From Streptomyces maremycinicus (GTDB lineage: Bacteria; Actinomycetota; Actinomycetes; Streptomycetales; Streptomycetaceae), in NCBI RefSeq assembly GCF_001184025.1, contig NZ_BBYG01000018.1:62001-126000 (forward strand): 64,000 bases of DNA. The letters run 5' to 3'. The position numbers and the translations under genes were made by a program. The notes below the pieces were generated by a model that saw nothing but the letters and a program-made list of their open reading frames with translations, was not told where the DNA came from and did not search any database. This document shows, piece after piece, positions 17,970 through 25,555 of the stretch; within the stretch, counting starts at the first letter, position 1, and each line of letters opens with the position of its first letter.

Positions 17970-18217
17970 GGACGGATCGCCGGGCGGTGCTCCTCGGTCG
18001 GTGGTGGACGGAAGGGTCGCGTCCTTTCCGGCCGGCGGGTCGGTGATCGGCGTCCGGCGTCGGCGCTGTGGGGGCGCATTCCCGGGCGGTGCCTCTCGGC
18101 CGGCGGTGGACGGAAGGGTCTCGTCCTGGATCGTCGGGCGGGCTGGTGATCGGCGTCCGGCGCTGGCACTGTGAAGGGACGGATTCCCGGGCAGTGCCCC
18201 TCGGTTGGCGGTGACAC
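17970..18217. repeat. Direct repeats of about 102 bp, nearly 2.5 copies
   Basis: Blocks recur in order: CGGGCGGTGC at 17981 and 18083, with CGGGCAGTGC in the third copy near 18188; TGGACGGAAGGGTC at 18005 and 18107; GGTGATCGGCGTCCGGCG at 18042 and 18145. The period is 102-105 bp. The array fills the gap between nnaR and the CGNR gene. On the minus strand the unit stays in frame (34 codons), but that long frame has no start signals and is probably a shadow. Confidence 0.85.
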
Positions 18218-18221
18218 GCGC

Positions 18222-18797
18222 ATGGACGAGCTCCGTTTCGACGCCGGGCGGATCTGTCTCGACCTGCTCGCGACCGCGCATCCCATCGAACGGCTCGACG
18301 CGGTCGCGCCGTTGTGCGCGTGGATCCGCGGCTCCGGACTCGTCCCGCCGGACACGGCGCTCGGCCACGCCGACGCCTCCTGGCCGCCCGCCTTCCGTGA
18401 ACTGCGGCGCAACACCGGCCGGTTGGTGCACGGATGGCTCGCCCGCACCGAGACCGGCGCGTTCGACCTCGCCCTGGCCCGCGTCAACGACGCCGCCCGG
18501 GCCGTGCCCCCGGTCCCGCGTGCGGTGCGCGGCGAAGACGGGGGACTCGTGCGCGAGTTGGCCGGCCCGCCGGCGTGCGGCGCGCTGCTGGCCGCCGTGG
18601 CCCGGGACGCGGTGGAGCTGCTCACCGATCCCGTCGCCCGCGCGGGGCTGCGGCAGTGCGCCGGGGACAACTGCCCCATCGTGTACGTCGACATGTCCCG
18701 GGGGCGTCGGCGCCGCTGGTGTTCCAGCGAGGTCTGCGGGAACCGGGAGCGGGTTGCGCGCCACCGTCGGCGGGCGGCACTCGCCTCACCGCCGTAA
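18222..18797 (+). CDS. CGNR zinc-finger, ABATE-domain putative regulator
   Basis: The 191-aa protein has an N-terminal ABATE-type domain (FDAGRICLDLLATAH). Its C-terminal CGNR zinc finger is complete: CAGDNC and WCSSEVCGNRERVARHR, i.e. CX4C...CX4C with Gly-Asn-Arg. Members are thought to bind DNA, sometimes as stress regulators, but targets are mostly unknown. The start at ATG 18222 follows directly on the repeat array and has no strong ribosome binding site. Confidence 0.82.
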   Translation: MDELRFDAGRICLDLLATAHPIERLDAVAPLCAWIRGSGLVPPDTALGHADASWPPAFRELRRNTGRLVHGWLARTETGAFDLALARVNDAARAVPPVPRAVRGEDGGLVRELAGPPACGALLAAVARDAVELLTDPVARAGLRQCAGDNCPIVYVDMSRGRRRRWCSSEVCGNRERVARHRRRAALASPP

Positions 18798-19001
18798 CTG
18801 CCCTGCCTGGTATGCGGCTTTCGTGGAGGCGCCCTCGTCCGGCTGTCGAAGTGATTTCGATTACACGCCGTTTACCTTGGCCGCGCGCCGGGCAGTCGCC
18901 GCGATCTTGTCGATGTGGCGAAAATGTAAAGAAGAAGCGGTGGGAATGTGCCGCCATGTCCCCGCTCGTCATGACACCCCGAAGAAAACTGTCTCCCGGG
19001 T

Positions 19002-19028
19002 TTGAACGCTCGACGCCCCGCCTGCGTA
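19002..19028 (+). promoter_or_regulatory. Candidate ECF-type promoter upstream of sigU
   Basis: TGAAC at 19003-19007 and CGTA at 19025-19028 are separated by 17 bp, resembling the GGAAC/CGT pattern of many ECF sigma factors. The position about 50 bp before the sigU start would suit autoregulation. The match is short and could be chance. Confidence 0.35.
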
Positions 19029-19078
19029 CCCGTCAGCGAGCGACCGACTGGGGGAACCCCCGGACACCGGAGGTGGGC

Positions 19079-19654
19079 GTGCGCAAGGATGCGGCCGTGG
19101 CCAATGAACGTGGATCGAGGGCCCGACATCGCATGTCCCAGCCCTCGGAACCTGACGAGGAGCTGATGCGTGCTCTGTATCGGGAGCATGCCGGACCCCT
19201 GCTTGCGTATGTCCTGCGCCTGGTTGCCGGAGACCGGCAGCGCGCCGAGGACGTCGTGCAGGAGACGCTCATCCGTGCCTGGAAGAACGCCGGTCAGCTC
19301 AATCGTGCGACCGGATCTGTACGCCCCTGGCTGGTGACGGTCGCACGCCGCATCGTCATCGACGGCCACCGCAGCCGGCAGGCCCGGCCGCAGGAGGTCG
19401 ACCCGTCGCCGCTGGAGGTCATTCCTGCGGAGGACGAGATCGACAAGGCGCTGTGGCTGATGACGCTGTCCGACGCGCTCGACGACCTGACCCCGGCCCA
19501 CCGGGAGGTGCTCGTCGAGACGTACTTCAAGGGGCGTACCGTCAACGAGGCGGCCGAGACGCTGGGGATACCCAGCGGCACCGTGCGCTCACGGGTCTTC
19601 TATGCCCTGCGGTCGATGAAGCTGGCTCTGGAGGAGCGGGGGGTGACGGCGTGA
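19079..19654 (+). CDS. sigU: ECF RNA polymerase sigma factor (SigU-like)
   Basis: Region 2 (YREHAGPLLAYVLRLVAGDRQRAEDVVQETLIRAWKN) and region 4 (LTPAHREVLVETYFKGRTVNEAAETLGIPSGTVRSRVFYALRSMK) are complete. I chose GTG 19079 because GGAGGTG lies five bases upstream (191 aa); ATG 19133 would give 173 aa. The stop overlaps the start of a zinc-binding anti-sigma gene, the usual arrangement. The pair matches sigU/rsuA of S. coelicolor, where excess SigU is known to disturb development and secretion. Confidence 0.9.
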   Translation: MRKDAAVANERGSRARHRMSQPSEPDEELMRALYREHAGPLLAYVLRLVAGDRQRAEDVVQETLIRAWKNAGQLNRATGSVRPWLVTVARRIVIDGHRSRQARPQEVDPSPLEVIPAEDEIDKALWLMTLSDALDDLTPAHREVLVETYFKGRTVNEAAETLGIPSGTVRSRVFYALRSMKLALEERGVTA

Positions 19655-20487
19655 TGAGCGTTTACGGGGGATTCGGAGCAGGTGGTTCGGGTATGTCTGG
19701 AGCCATGCAGGGATCTACGGGATCTCCGAGCCCGAGCGAACACGAGACCGTCGGCGCGTACGCCCTCGGGATTCTCGACGACGCCGAAGCAACCGCTTTC
19801 GAGATGCATCTCGCCGGCTGCGAGTGGTGCGCCCAGCAGCTCGACGAGCTCGCCGGCATGGAACCCATGCTGGCCGCCCTCGCGGACCTGCCGGGCACCG
19901 GCACCCCCGCGATCGGCGAGTCCCTGTCCGCCCGCCCCAGCCCGCGGCTCGCGGAACGGCTGGTCGACGAGGTGTCCGAGCGCCGCGCGGCCAAGCGCCG
20001 CCGCTCGTTCTTCCTGGTGGCGGCCGCGGCCGCGCTGATCATCGGCGGTCCGCTCACCGTGCTGGCGGCGACCGGCGGGGACAGCGGCACCAAGGGGACC
20101 GAGGCGAGCGCCACCAAGTCCGCGAACTCCGCCAAGGACACCTTCGCGACCCTGACCGACCGGGTCTCCGCGACCGACTCCGCCTCGAAGGTCGCCGCGA
20201 CCGTCGCCATGGGCGAGAAGGCGTGGGGCACGGAGATCGGCGTCGAGCTGAAGAACGTGACGGGCCCGGAGAAGTGCTCGCTCATCGCCGTCGGCAAGAA
20301 CGGCGAGCGCGAGACGGTCTCCTCCTGGTCGGTCCCGGAGTGGGGCTACGGCATCGCGAACGCCAAGACCGAGCAGGCCAAGAACCCGCTCTACGTCGTG
20401 GGCGGCGCCGCCTTCAAGACCAACGAGATCGATCACTTCGAGGTCATGACCTTCGACGGCAAGAAGCTCGTCCAGATCGACGCGTAA
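19654..20487 (+). CDS. rsuA: Membrane-anchored zinc-binding anti-sigma factor (RsuA-like)
   Basis: The 277-aa protein carries the ZAS motif His52-x3-Cys56-x2-Cys59 (MHLAGCEWCAQQL) in its N-terminal sigma-binding domain. A single membrane segment follows near residues 113-135 (FFLVAAAAALIIGGPLTVLAAT), then an outer domain of about 140 residues (ATVAMGEKAWGTEIGVELKNV...). It should hold SigU at the membrane until an envelope signal releases it. GTG 19651 is an alternative start. Overlap with sigU implies coupled translation and fixed stoichiometry. Confidence 0.9.
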   Translation: MSVYGGFGAGGSGMSGAMQGSTGSPSPSEHETVGAYALGILDDAEATAFEMHLAGCEWCAQQLDELAGMEPMLAALADLPGTGTPAIGESLSARPSPRLAERLVDEVSERRAAKRRRSFFLVAAAAALIIGGPLTVLAATGGDSGTKGTEASATKSANSAKDTFATLTDRVSATDSASKVAATVAMGEKAWGTEIGVELKNVTGPEKCSLIAVGKNGERETVSSWSVPEWGYGIANAKTEQAKNPLYVVGGAAFKTNEIDHFEVMTFDGKKLVQIDA

Positions 20488-20551
20488 CTTCCTACACGGG
20501 GTCCCCTTCGCGTACGGTTGACGGCTGCCCAGCACGTCAGAAGGGGGCCCG

Positions 20552-22930
20552 GTGGCCGTTCAGGCACAGCAGGAGACCGCGGTCGGATCGGTTCGGCCCA
20601 CCGCGCCGGATTCGGTGCGGGACCGAGAGATCGGCATCGAACAGGAACACCTCGACCGGGTGTACCGGCGCCTCGAGGAGAAGATCCACGAGGCGGAGTT
20701 CCTGATGCACGACGCGGCCAAGCGGGGGCAGGTCGGCACGCCCGGCGCCCTCGCCGAGCGGGACGCCCAGGTGTTCCGCGCCGGTGTCCACCTCAACCGG
20801 CTCAACAACGAGTTCGAGGACTTCCTGTTCGGGCGGATCGACCTGCTCGCCGGGAAGGACGGCAAGAAGGGCCCGGACGGCGCCTACACCGCGGTGGAGC
20901 CCGCGGAGGGGGCCGTCCGCGCCGACAACACCGCCGACATCGCCGAGACCCTGCACATCGGCCGTATCGGAGTCCTCGATTCCGACTACTCCCCGCTGGT
21001 CATCGACTGGCGGGCACCGGCCGCGGCGCCCTTCTACCGGTCGACCCCGGTCGATCCGGGTCGGGTCGTACGGCGCCGGGTGATCCGCTCGAAGGGGCGT
21101 CGCGTCCTCGGCGTCGAGGACGACCTGATGCGTCCCGAGCTGAAGGCGGTCCTGGACGGCGGTGACCTGCCCGTCATCGGCGACGGCGCCCTCATGGCCG
21201 CCCTCGGACAGGCCCGCAGCCACACCATGCGCGACATCGTCGCCTCCATCCAGGCCGAGCAGGACCTGGTCATCCGCGCCCCCGCCGCCTCCGTGACGTA
21301 CGTCGAGGGCGGCCCGGGCACCGGCAAGACCGCCGTGGCGCTGCACCGGGCCGCCTATCTGCTCTACCAGGACCGGCGCCGGTACGCGGGCGGCATCCTG
21401 ATCGTCTCGCCCACCCCGCTGCTCGTGGCGTACACCGAGGGTGTGCTGCCCTCGCTCGGCGAGGAGGGCCAGGTCGCCATCCGCGCCATCGGTTCCCTGG
21501 TCGACGGCGTCGAGGCCACCCTGTACGACTCCCCTGCGGTGGCCCGGGCCAAGGGGTCGTACCGGATGCTGAGGGTGCTGCGCAAGGCCGCCCGCGGCGC
21601 GCTGGAGAGCGGCGGCCTGCCCCCCGCCCAGATGGCCTTCGCGGACCCCGACGAGGAGAGCGGCGAGACCCCCGCGCCGACCGGGACGCCGACCCGGCTG
21701 CGGGTCGTCGCCTTCGGCCGCCGGCTGGAGCTGGAGGCCGCCGACCTGGACCGCGTCCGGCAGAGCGCCCTCAGCGGCACCGCTCCGGTGAACCTCCTGC
21801 GCCCCCGCGCCCGCAAGCTGCTCCTGGACGCCCTGTGGGAGCGCTCCGGCGCGGCCGGCCGGCACAGCGACCCCGAGCTCGCCGCCGAGCTGCGCTCCTC
21901 CTTCGACGAGGACGTGACCAGCGAGGACTCGTTCATCGCCTTCCTCGACGCCTGGTGGCCCGAGCTGACCCCGCAGGCCGTCCTCGCGGCCATGTCCGAC
22001 GAACGGCGGCTCGGCCGCTGGGCCCGGCGCATCCTCAACCCGGGGGAGGTCCGCAAGGTCGCCCGTGCCCTCAAGCGGGAGGGCCGCTCGGTGCACGACA
22101 TCGCCATGCTCGACGAGCTCGAGGCGATCCTCGGCGCGCCGTTCCGCCCGAGGAAGCGGCGCGAGTACGACCCGCTGGACCAGCTCACCGGACTGGAGGA
22201 GCTGATGCCGGTCCGCGAGGAGACGCAGCGCGAGCGCGCCGAGCGGCTCGCCCAGGAGCGCACCGAGTACGCCCACGTCATCGTGGACGAGGCACAGGAC
22301 CTCACTCCGATGCAGTGGCGCATGGTAGGCCGCCGGGGCCGGCACGCCACCTGGACGGTCGTCGGCGACCCGGCCCAGTCCTCCTGGTCCGACCCCGACG
22401 AGGCCGCCGAGGCCCGCGACGAGGCCCTCGGCACCCGCCCGCGCCGCCGCTTCCAGCTGACGGTGAACTACCGCAACCCGGCCGAGATCGCCGAGCTGGC
22501 CGCCAAGGTGCTGGCGCTGGCCATGCCGGGCGCCGAATCCCCGTCGGCGGTCAGGTCGACGGGGGTCGTGCCGCGCTTCGAGGCCGTCACCGACACCCTG
22601 GGTGCCACCGTCCGCGCGGAGGCCGGGCGCCTGCTGGAGCGGGTGGACGGCACCGTCGGCGTCGTGGTCGCCATGAACCGCCGCGAGGAGGCGAGACGCT
22701 GGCTCGCCGGACTCGGCGACCGGGTGGTGGCCCTCGGCAGCCTGGAGGCCAAGGGCCTGGAGTACGACGCCACGGTCGTCGTCTCCCCGGCGGAGATCGC
22801 GGACGAGAGCCCGGCCGGCCTGCGGGTGCTGTACGTGGCCCTCACCCGGGCCACCCAGCAGCTCACGGTCGTCTCCGGGGACCGCGACGAACCGGACGCG
22901 AACGGCGTCCCGGACCTCCTGAGGGACTGA
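20552..22930 (+). CDS. HelD-family RNA polymerase recycling ATPase (UvrD-like superfamily 1)
   Basis: The 792-aa protein starts at GTG 20552. It opens with a coiled-coil-prone arm (EQEHLDRVYRRLEEKIHEAEF), and Walker A GPGTGKT is at about residue 254. The DEAQD Walker B is near 579, and helicase motifs follow (GDPAQSSW, VNYRNPAEIAELA, ALTRATQQLTVV). The N-terminal arm marks it as HelD-like rather than UvrD or PcrA; HelD proteins pull inactive RNA polymerase off nucleic acid. I see no rifamycin-associated inverted repeat in the 64-bp upstream gap, so it is probably the housekeeping paralogue rather than rifampicin-induced HelR. Confidence 0.87.
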   Translation: MAVQAQQETAVGSVRPTAPDSVRDREIGIEQEHLDRVYRRLEEKIHEAEFLMHDAAKRGQVGTPGALAERDAQVFRAGVHLNRLNNEFEDFLFGRIDLLAGKDGKKGPDGAYTAVEPAEGAVRADNTADIAETLHIGRIGVLDSDYSPLVIDWRAPAAAPFYRSTPVDPGRVVRRRVIRSKGRRVLGVEDDLMRPELKAVLDGGDLPVIGDGALMAALGQARSHTMRDIVASIQAEQDLVIRAPAASVTYVEGGPGTGKTAVALHRAAYLLYQDRRRYAGGILIVSPTPLLVAYTEGVLPSLGEEGQVAIRAIGSLVDGVEATLYDSPAVARAKGSYRMLRVLRKAARGALESGGLPPAQMAFADPDEESGETPAPTGTPTRLRVVAFGRRLELEAADLDRVRQSALSGTAPVNLLRPRARKLLLDALWERSGAAGRHSDPELAAELRSSFDEDVTSEDSFIAFLDAWWPELTPQAVLAAMSDERRLGRWARRILNPGEVRKVARALKREGRSVHDIAMLDELEAILGAPFRPRKRREYDPLDQLTGLEELMPVREETQRERAERLAQERTEYAHVIVDEAQDLTPMQWRMVGRRGRHATWTVVGDPAQSSWSDPDEAAEARDEALGTRPRRRFQLTVNYRNPAEIAELAAKVLALAMPGAESPSAVRSTGVVPRFEAVTDTLGATVRAEAGRLLERVDGTVGVVVAMNRREEARRWLAGLGDRVVALGSLEAKGLEYDATVVVSPAEIADESPAGLRVLYVALTRATQQLTVVSGDRDEPDANGVPDLLRD

Positions 22931-22996
22931 ACGGCGGATCGTTTCCTGTGAACTCCCCGCACGGGAATGGTCTTCGGCCATCCGTTTGTTAGCCTG

Positions 22997-23140
22997 GTCG
23001 TGACACCGGCTCGATCCAAGCCCCCGGGCCCAACCTTCGTCGCTACGAGCGACCACTTGCCGCGAGGCGAGCATGGCGGGCCGGTGTCATGAACGTGAGA
23101 GAGGCCCACATCACTGTGATGTGGGCCTCTCTCGTTGCCC
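22997..23140 (+). ncRNA. Candidate structured small RNA between helD and the malic enzyme gene
   Basis: A perfect 10-bp closing helix pairs TGACACCGGC (23001-23010) with GCCGGTGTCA (23080-23089). Inside are a 6-bp hairpin (23039-23053, GTCGCT-ACG-AGCGAC) and a second 6-bp hairpin with a GCGA tetraloop of the GNRA type (23056-23071). A strong terminator follows within 10 bp. TAGCCT at 22990-22995 is a plausible -10 box, which would start the RNA near 23000. No open frame with a start fits. I recall a small RNA being reported at the equivalent place in S. coelicolor, but cannot verify it here. Confidence 0.6.
23092..23136 (+). terminator. Strong terminator hairpin downstream of the small RNA candidate
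   Basis: A 16-bp perfect stem (23098-23113 with 23117-23132, core GAGGCCCACATCA) is extended by AACG/CGTT across a two-base bulge. It would work on both strands. It lies 160 bp beyond helD, further than expected for a helD terminator alone. Confidence 0.85.
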
Positions 23141-23355
23141 TCGCCCCGCCCTCTCCTTGCTCTTTTCTCGCACTTTTCTCACTCTGTCGCCGCTCTCCGC
23201 GATCTCCGCCGCCCCCCACGGCCCTGCTCCCGGCGGCCGGAACGACTTGATTGAGAACAAAACGATCGCAACCCGGGGCGGCTTTCACGTACTCGTCGGT
23301 AGGTGCGACGATCGGACGGCAAACCCGCGACCCAGCAGTGCAGAGGAAGTCGGCC

Positions 23356-24774
23356 ATGGCAACGGCGCCCAGCGTCTCCTACTCGATCACGGTCCGTCTG
23401 GAGGTGCCCGCGAGCGGAACGGCGGTCTCCCAGATCACCACGGCCGTGGAGTCCCACGGAGGCTCGGTGACCGGCCTCGACGTCACCGCGTCCGGCCACG
23501 AGAAGCTCCGCATCGACGTCACCATCGCCGCCACCTCCACCGCCCACGCCGACGAGATCGTCGAGCAGCTGCGCGGCATCGAGGGCGTCACCCTCGGCAA
23601 GGTCTCCGACCGTACGTTCCTGATGCACCTCGGCGGCAAGATCGAGATGGCGTCCAAGCACCCCATCCGCAACCGTGACGACCTCTCGATGATCTACACG
23701 CCGGGCGTGGCCCGCGTCTGCATGGCGATCGCCGAGAACCCCGAGGACGCCCGCCGCCTCACCATCAAGCGCAACTCCGTTGCGGTCGTGACGGACGGCT
23801 CGGCCGTCCTGGGCCTCGGCAACATCGGCCCGAAGGCCGCGCTGCCGGTCATGGAGGGCAAGGCCGCCCTCTTCAAGCGGTTCGCCGGCATCGACGCCTG
23901 GCCGCTGTGCCTGGACACCCAGGACACCGACGCGATCGTCGAGATCGTCAAGGCCATCGCCCCCGGCTTCGCGGGCATCAACCTGGAGGACATCTCCGCC
24001 CCCCGCTGCTTCGAGATCGAGGCCCGGCTGCGCGAGGCCCTCGACATCCCCGTCTTCCACGACGACCAGCACGGCACCGCGATCGTCGTCCTGGCCTCCC
24101 TCACGAACGCCCTGCGTGTCGTGAACAAGGGCATCGGGGACGTGCGGGTCGTCATGTCCGGCGCCGGCGCGGCCGGCACCGCCATCCTCAAGCTGCTGCT
24201 CGCGGCCGGCGTGAAGAACGCGGTGGTCGCCGACATCCACGGCGTCGTCCACGCGGACCGCGCGGACCTGGTCGACGCGGCCCCGGACTCGGCGCTGTGC
24301 TGGATCGCCGACAACACCAACCCCGAGGGCCTCACCGGCACCCTGAAGGAGGCCGTGCGCGGCGCGGACGTCTTCATCGGCGTCTCCGCCCCGAACGTCC
24401 TCGACGGCGACGACGTGGCCGCCATGGCCGACGACGCGATCGTGTTCGCGCTCGCGAATCCGGACCCCGAGGTCGACCCGGCGATCGCCCGTCAGACGGC
24501 CGCCGTGGTGGCCACCGGCCGCTCCGACTTCCCCAACCAGATCAACAACGTGCTGGTCTTCCCGGGCGTCTTCCGGGGCCTGCTGGACGCGCAGTCCCGC
24601 ACCGTCAACACGGAGATGATGCTCGCGGCGGCGAAGGCCCTCGCGGAGGTCGTGAGCGACGACGAGCTCAACCCGAACTACATCATCCCGAGCGTCTTCA
24701 ACGACAAGGTCGCCGGCGCGGTGGCGGGCGCGGTGCGTGAGGCCGCGAAGGCGGCGGGAGCCTCGGCCTCGTAG
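23356..24774 (+). CDS. NAD(P)-dependent malic enzyme with N-terminal ACT domain
   Basis: The 472-aa protein makes pyruvate and CO2 from malate. Residues about 8-90 form an ACT-like regulatory domain (SITVRLEVPASGTAVSQITTAVE). The malic N-domain follows (MIYTPGVARVCMAI, KRNSVAVVTDGSAVLGLGNIGPKAALPVMEGK), then the metal site (INLEDISAPRCFEIE, VFHDDQHGTAIV). The Rossmann domain (VVMSGAGAAGTAILKLL) is C-terminal. AGAGGAAG precedes the ATG. It may be allosterically controlled through the ACT domain. The cofactor preference cannot be read from sequence with confidence. Confidence 0.94.
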   Translation: MATAPSVSYSITVRLEVPASGTAVSQITTAVESHGGSVTGLDVTASGHEKLRIDVTIAATSTAHADEIVEQLRGIEGVTLGKVSDRTFLMHLGGKIEMASKHPIRNRDDLSMIYTPGVARVCMAIAENPEDARRLTIKRNSVAVVTDGSAVLGLGNIGPKAALPVMEGKAALFKRFAGIDAWPLCLDTQDTDAIVEIVKAIAPGFAGINLEDISAPRCFEIEARLREALDIPVFHDDQHGTAIVVLASLTNALRVVNKGIGDVRVVMSGAGAAGTAILKLLLAAGVKNAVVADIHGVVHADRADLVDAAPDSALCWIADNTNPEGLTGTLKEAVRGADVFIGVSAPNVLDGDDVAAMADDAIVFALANPDPEVDPAIARQTAAVVATGRSDFPNQINNVLVFPGVFRGLLDAQSRTVNTEMMLAAAKALAEVVSDDELNPNYIIPSVFNDKVAGAVAGAVREAAKAAGASAS

Positions 24775-24845
24775 GCTCGACGCCGGCCCCCGCGCCCGAC
24801 GACATCCGGACCCATGGTCCCGGCGGCGCAGGGTAGGCGGGGGCT

Positions 24846-24871
24846 GTGAGGATCGCCACGGCGGCCCTCAC
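24846..24871 (+). terminator. Hairpin after the malic enzyme gene, in the gap before hupA
   Basis: GTGAGG pairs with CCTCAC around an inner CGC/GCG stem. No T-run follows, which is common in Streptomyces. The rest of the 24775-25113 gap should hold the hupA promoter; TAGGGT at 24911-24916 is a possible -10 box without a clear -35. I see no other gene there. Confidence 0.5.
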
Positions 24872-25113
24872 AACGGCGCGTCGCGGAACCCCGCGCCGCG
24901 GACAGCCCTCTAGGGTTGCGCCCGACCCAACCGCCCATCGTGTGACTCCCAAGGGTTGTCTCACGACTCCGTGCGGGTGCCGGATTGGCTTTCCCGCCGC
25001 TGGTAGGGGCAGGATGCGTCTCTGGGCGCGTGCACAACGACTTTCGCTGTGCCCAACATGCGGCTCCGCCGCGTGGCACGCCGCAACGGCAAGAAGAACA
25101 CGGGAGTAACAAC

Positions 25114-25395
25114 ATGAACCGCAGTGAGCTGGTGGCCGCGCTGGCCGACCGCGCCGAGGTGACCCGCAAGGACGCCGACGCAGTGCTGGCCGCGTTCGCC
25201 GAGGTCGTCGGCGACATCGTCTCCAAGGGCGACGAGAAGGTCACGATCCCCGGCTTCCTGACCTTCGAGCGCACCCACCGTGCCGCTCGCACCGCCCGCA
25301 ACCCGCAGACCGGCGACCCGATCCAGATCCCGGCCGGCTACAGCGTCAAGGTCTCCGCGGGCTCGAAGCTCAAGGAAGCGGCCAAGGGCAAGTAA
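25114..25395 (+). CDS. hupA: HU family nucleoid protein
   Basis: The 93-aa protein is a classic short HU (MNRSELVAALADRAEVTRKDADAVLAAFAEVV, then the beta-arm region FERTHRAARTARNPQTGDPIQIPA). It bends and compacts DNA as a dimer. Streptomyces has two HU types: this short one (HupA, vegetative) and a longer HupS with a Lys-rich tail. GGGAG lies upstream of the ATG and a hairpin follows the stop at once, so it is monocistronic. Confidence 0.96.
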   Translation: MNRSELVAALADRAEVTRKDADAVLAAFAEVVGDIVSKGDEKVTIPGFLTFERTHRAARTARNPQTGDPIQIPAGYSVKVSAGSKLKEAAKGK

Positions 25396-25412
25396 GCGCT
25401 CCGTCGGAGCGC
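25396..25412 (+). terminator. hupA terminator stem-loop
   Basis: GCGCTCC pairs perfectly with GGAGCGC around GTC, beginning at the base after the hupA stop codon. The tail is not T-rich. Confidence 0.7.
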
Positions 25413-25491
25413 CGTGGGCAGCTGCCGGCCGTCAGTGGCCGGTCCTGCTGTTCCCCGCGTCTCTTCGGGGTGTGCCCGTCAAGGGCGCGTC

Positions 25492-25541
25492 GAACGCCGA
25501 TGGGCGGCCACCCGGATCCGGGTGGCCGCCCATCGGCGTTC
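25492..25541. terminator. Perfect 50-bp palindrome between convergent hupA and murA
   Basis: Every base from 25492 to 25541 is mirrored around the central GGATCC, so the RNA could form a 20-bp-plus hairpin on either strand. It sits 14 bp from the murA stop and about 80 bp from the hupA hairpin. The role is probably a bidirectional terminator. Confidence 0.85.
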
Positions 25542-25555
25542 CGCGAGCGCTGGTG

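Noticed and set aside
17477-18694. Minus-strand frame in which the 102-bp repeats stay in phase as 34-residue repeats
   Set aside because: It overlaps nnaR and the CGNR gene in antisense, has no start signals and reads as Arg/Pro-rich filler.
20488-20551. Rifamycin-associated element that would mark the ATPase gene as helR
   Set aside because: No matching inverted repeat is visible in the upstream gap.
23039-23053. Mini-ykkC-type riboswitch, because of the ACG-containing loop
   Set aside because: Only one such hairpin is present, and the element is not in the leader of a typical target gene.
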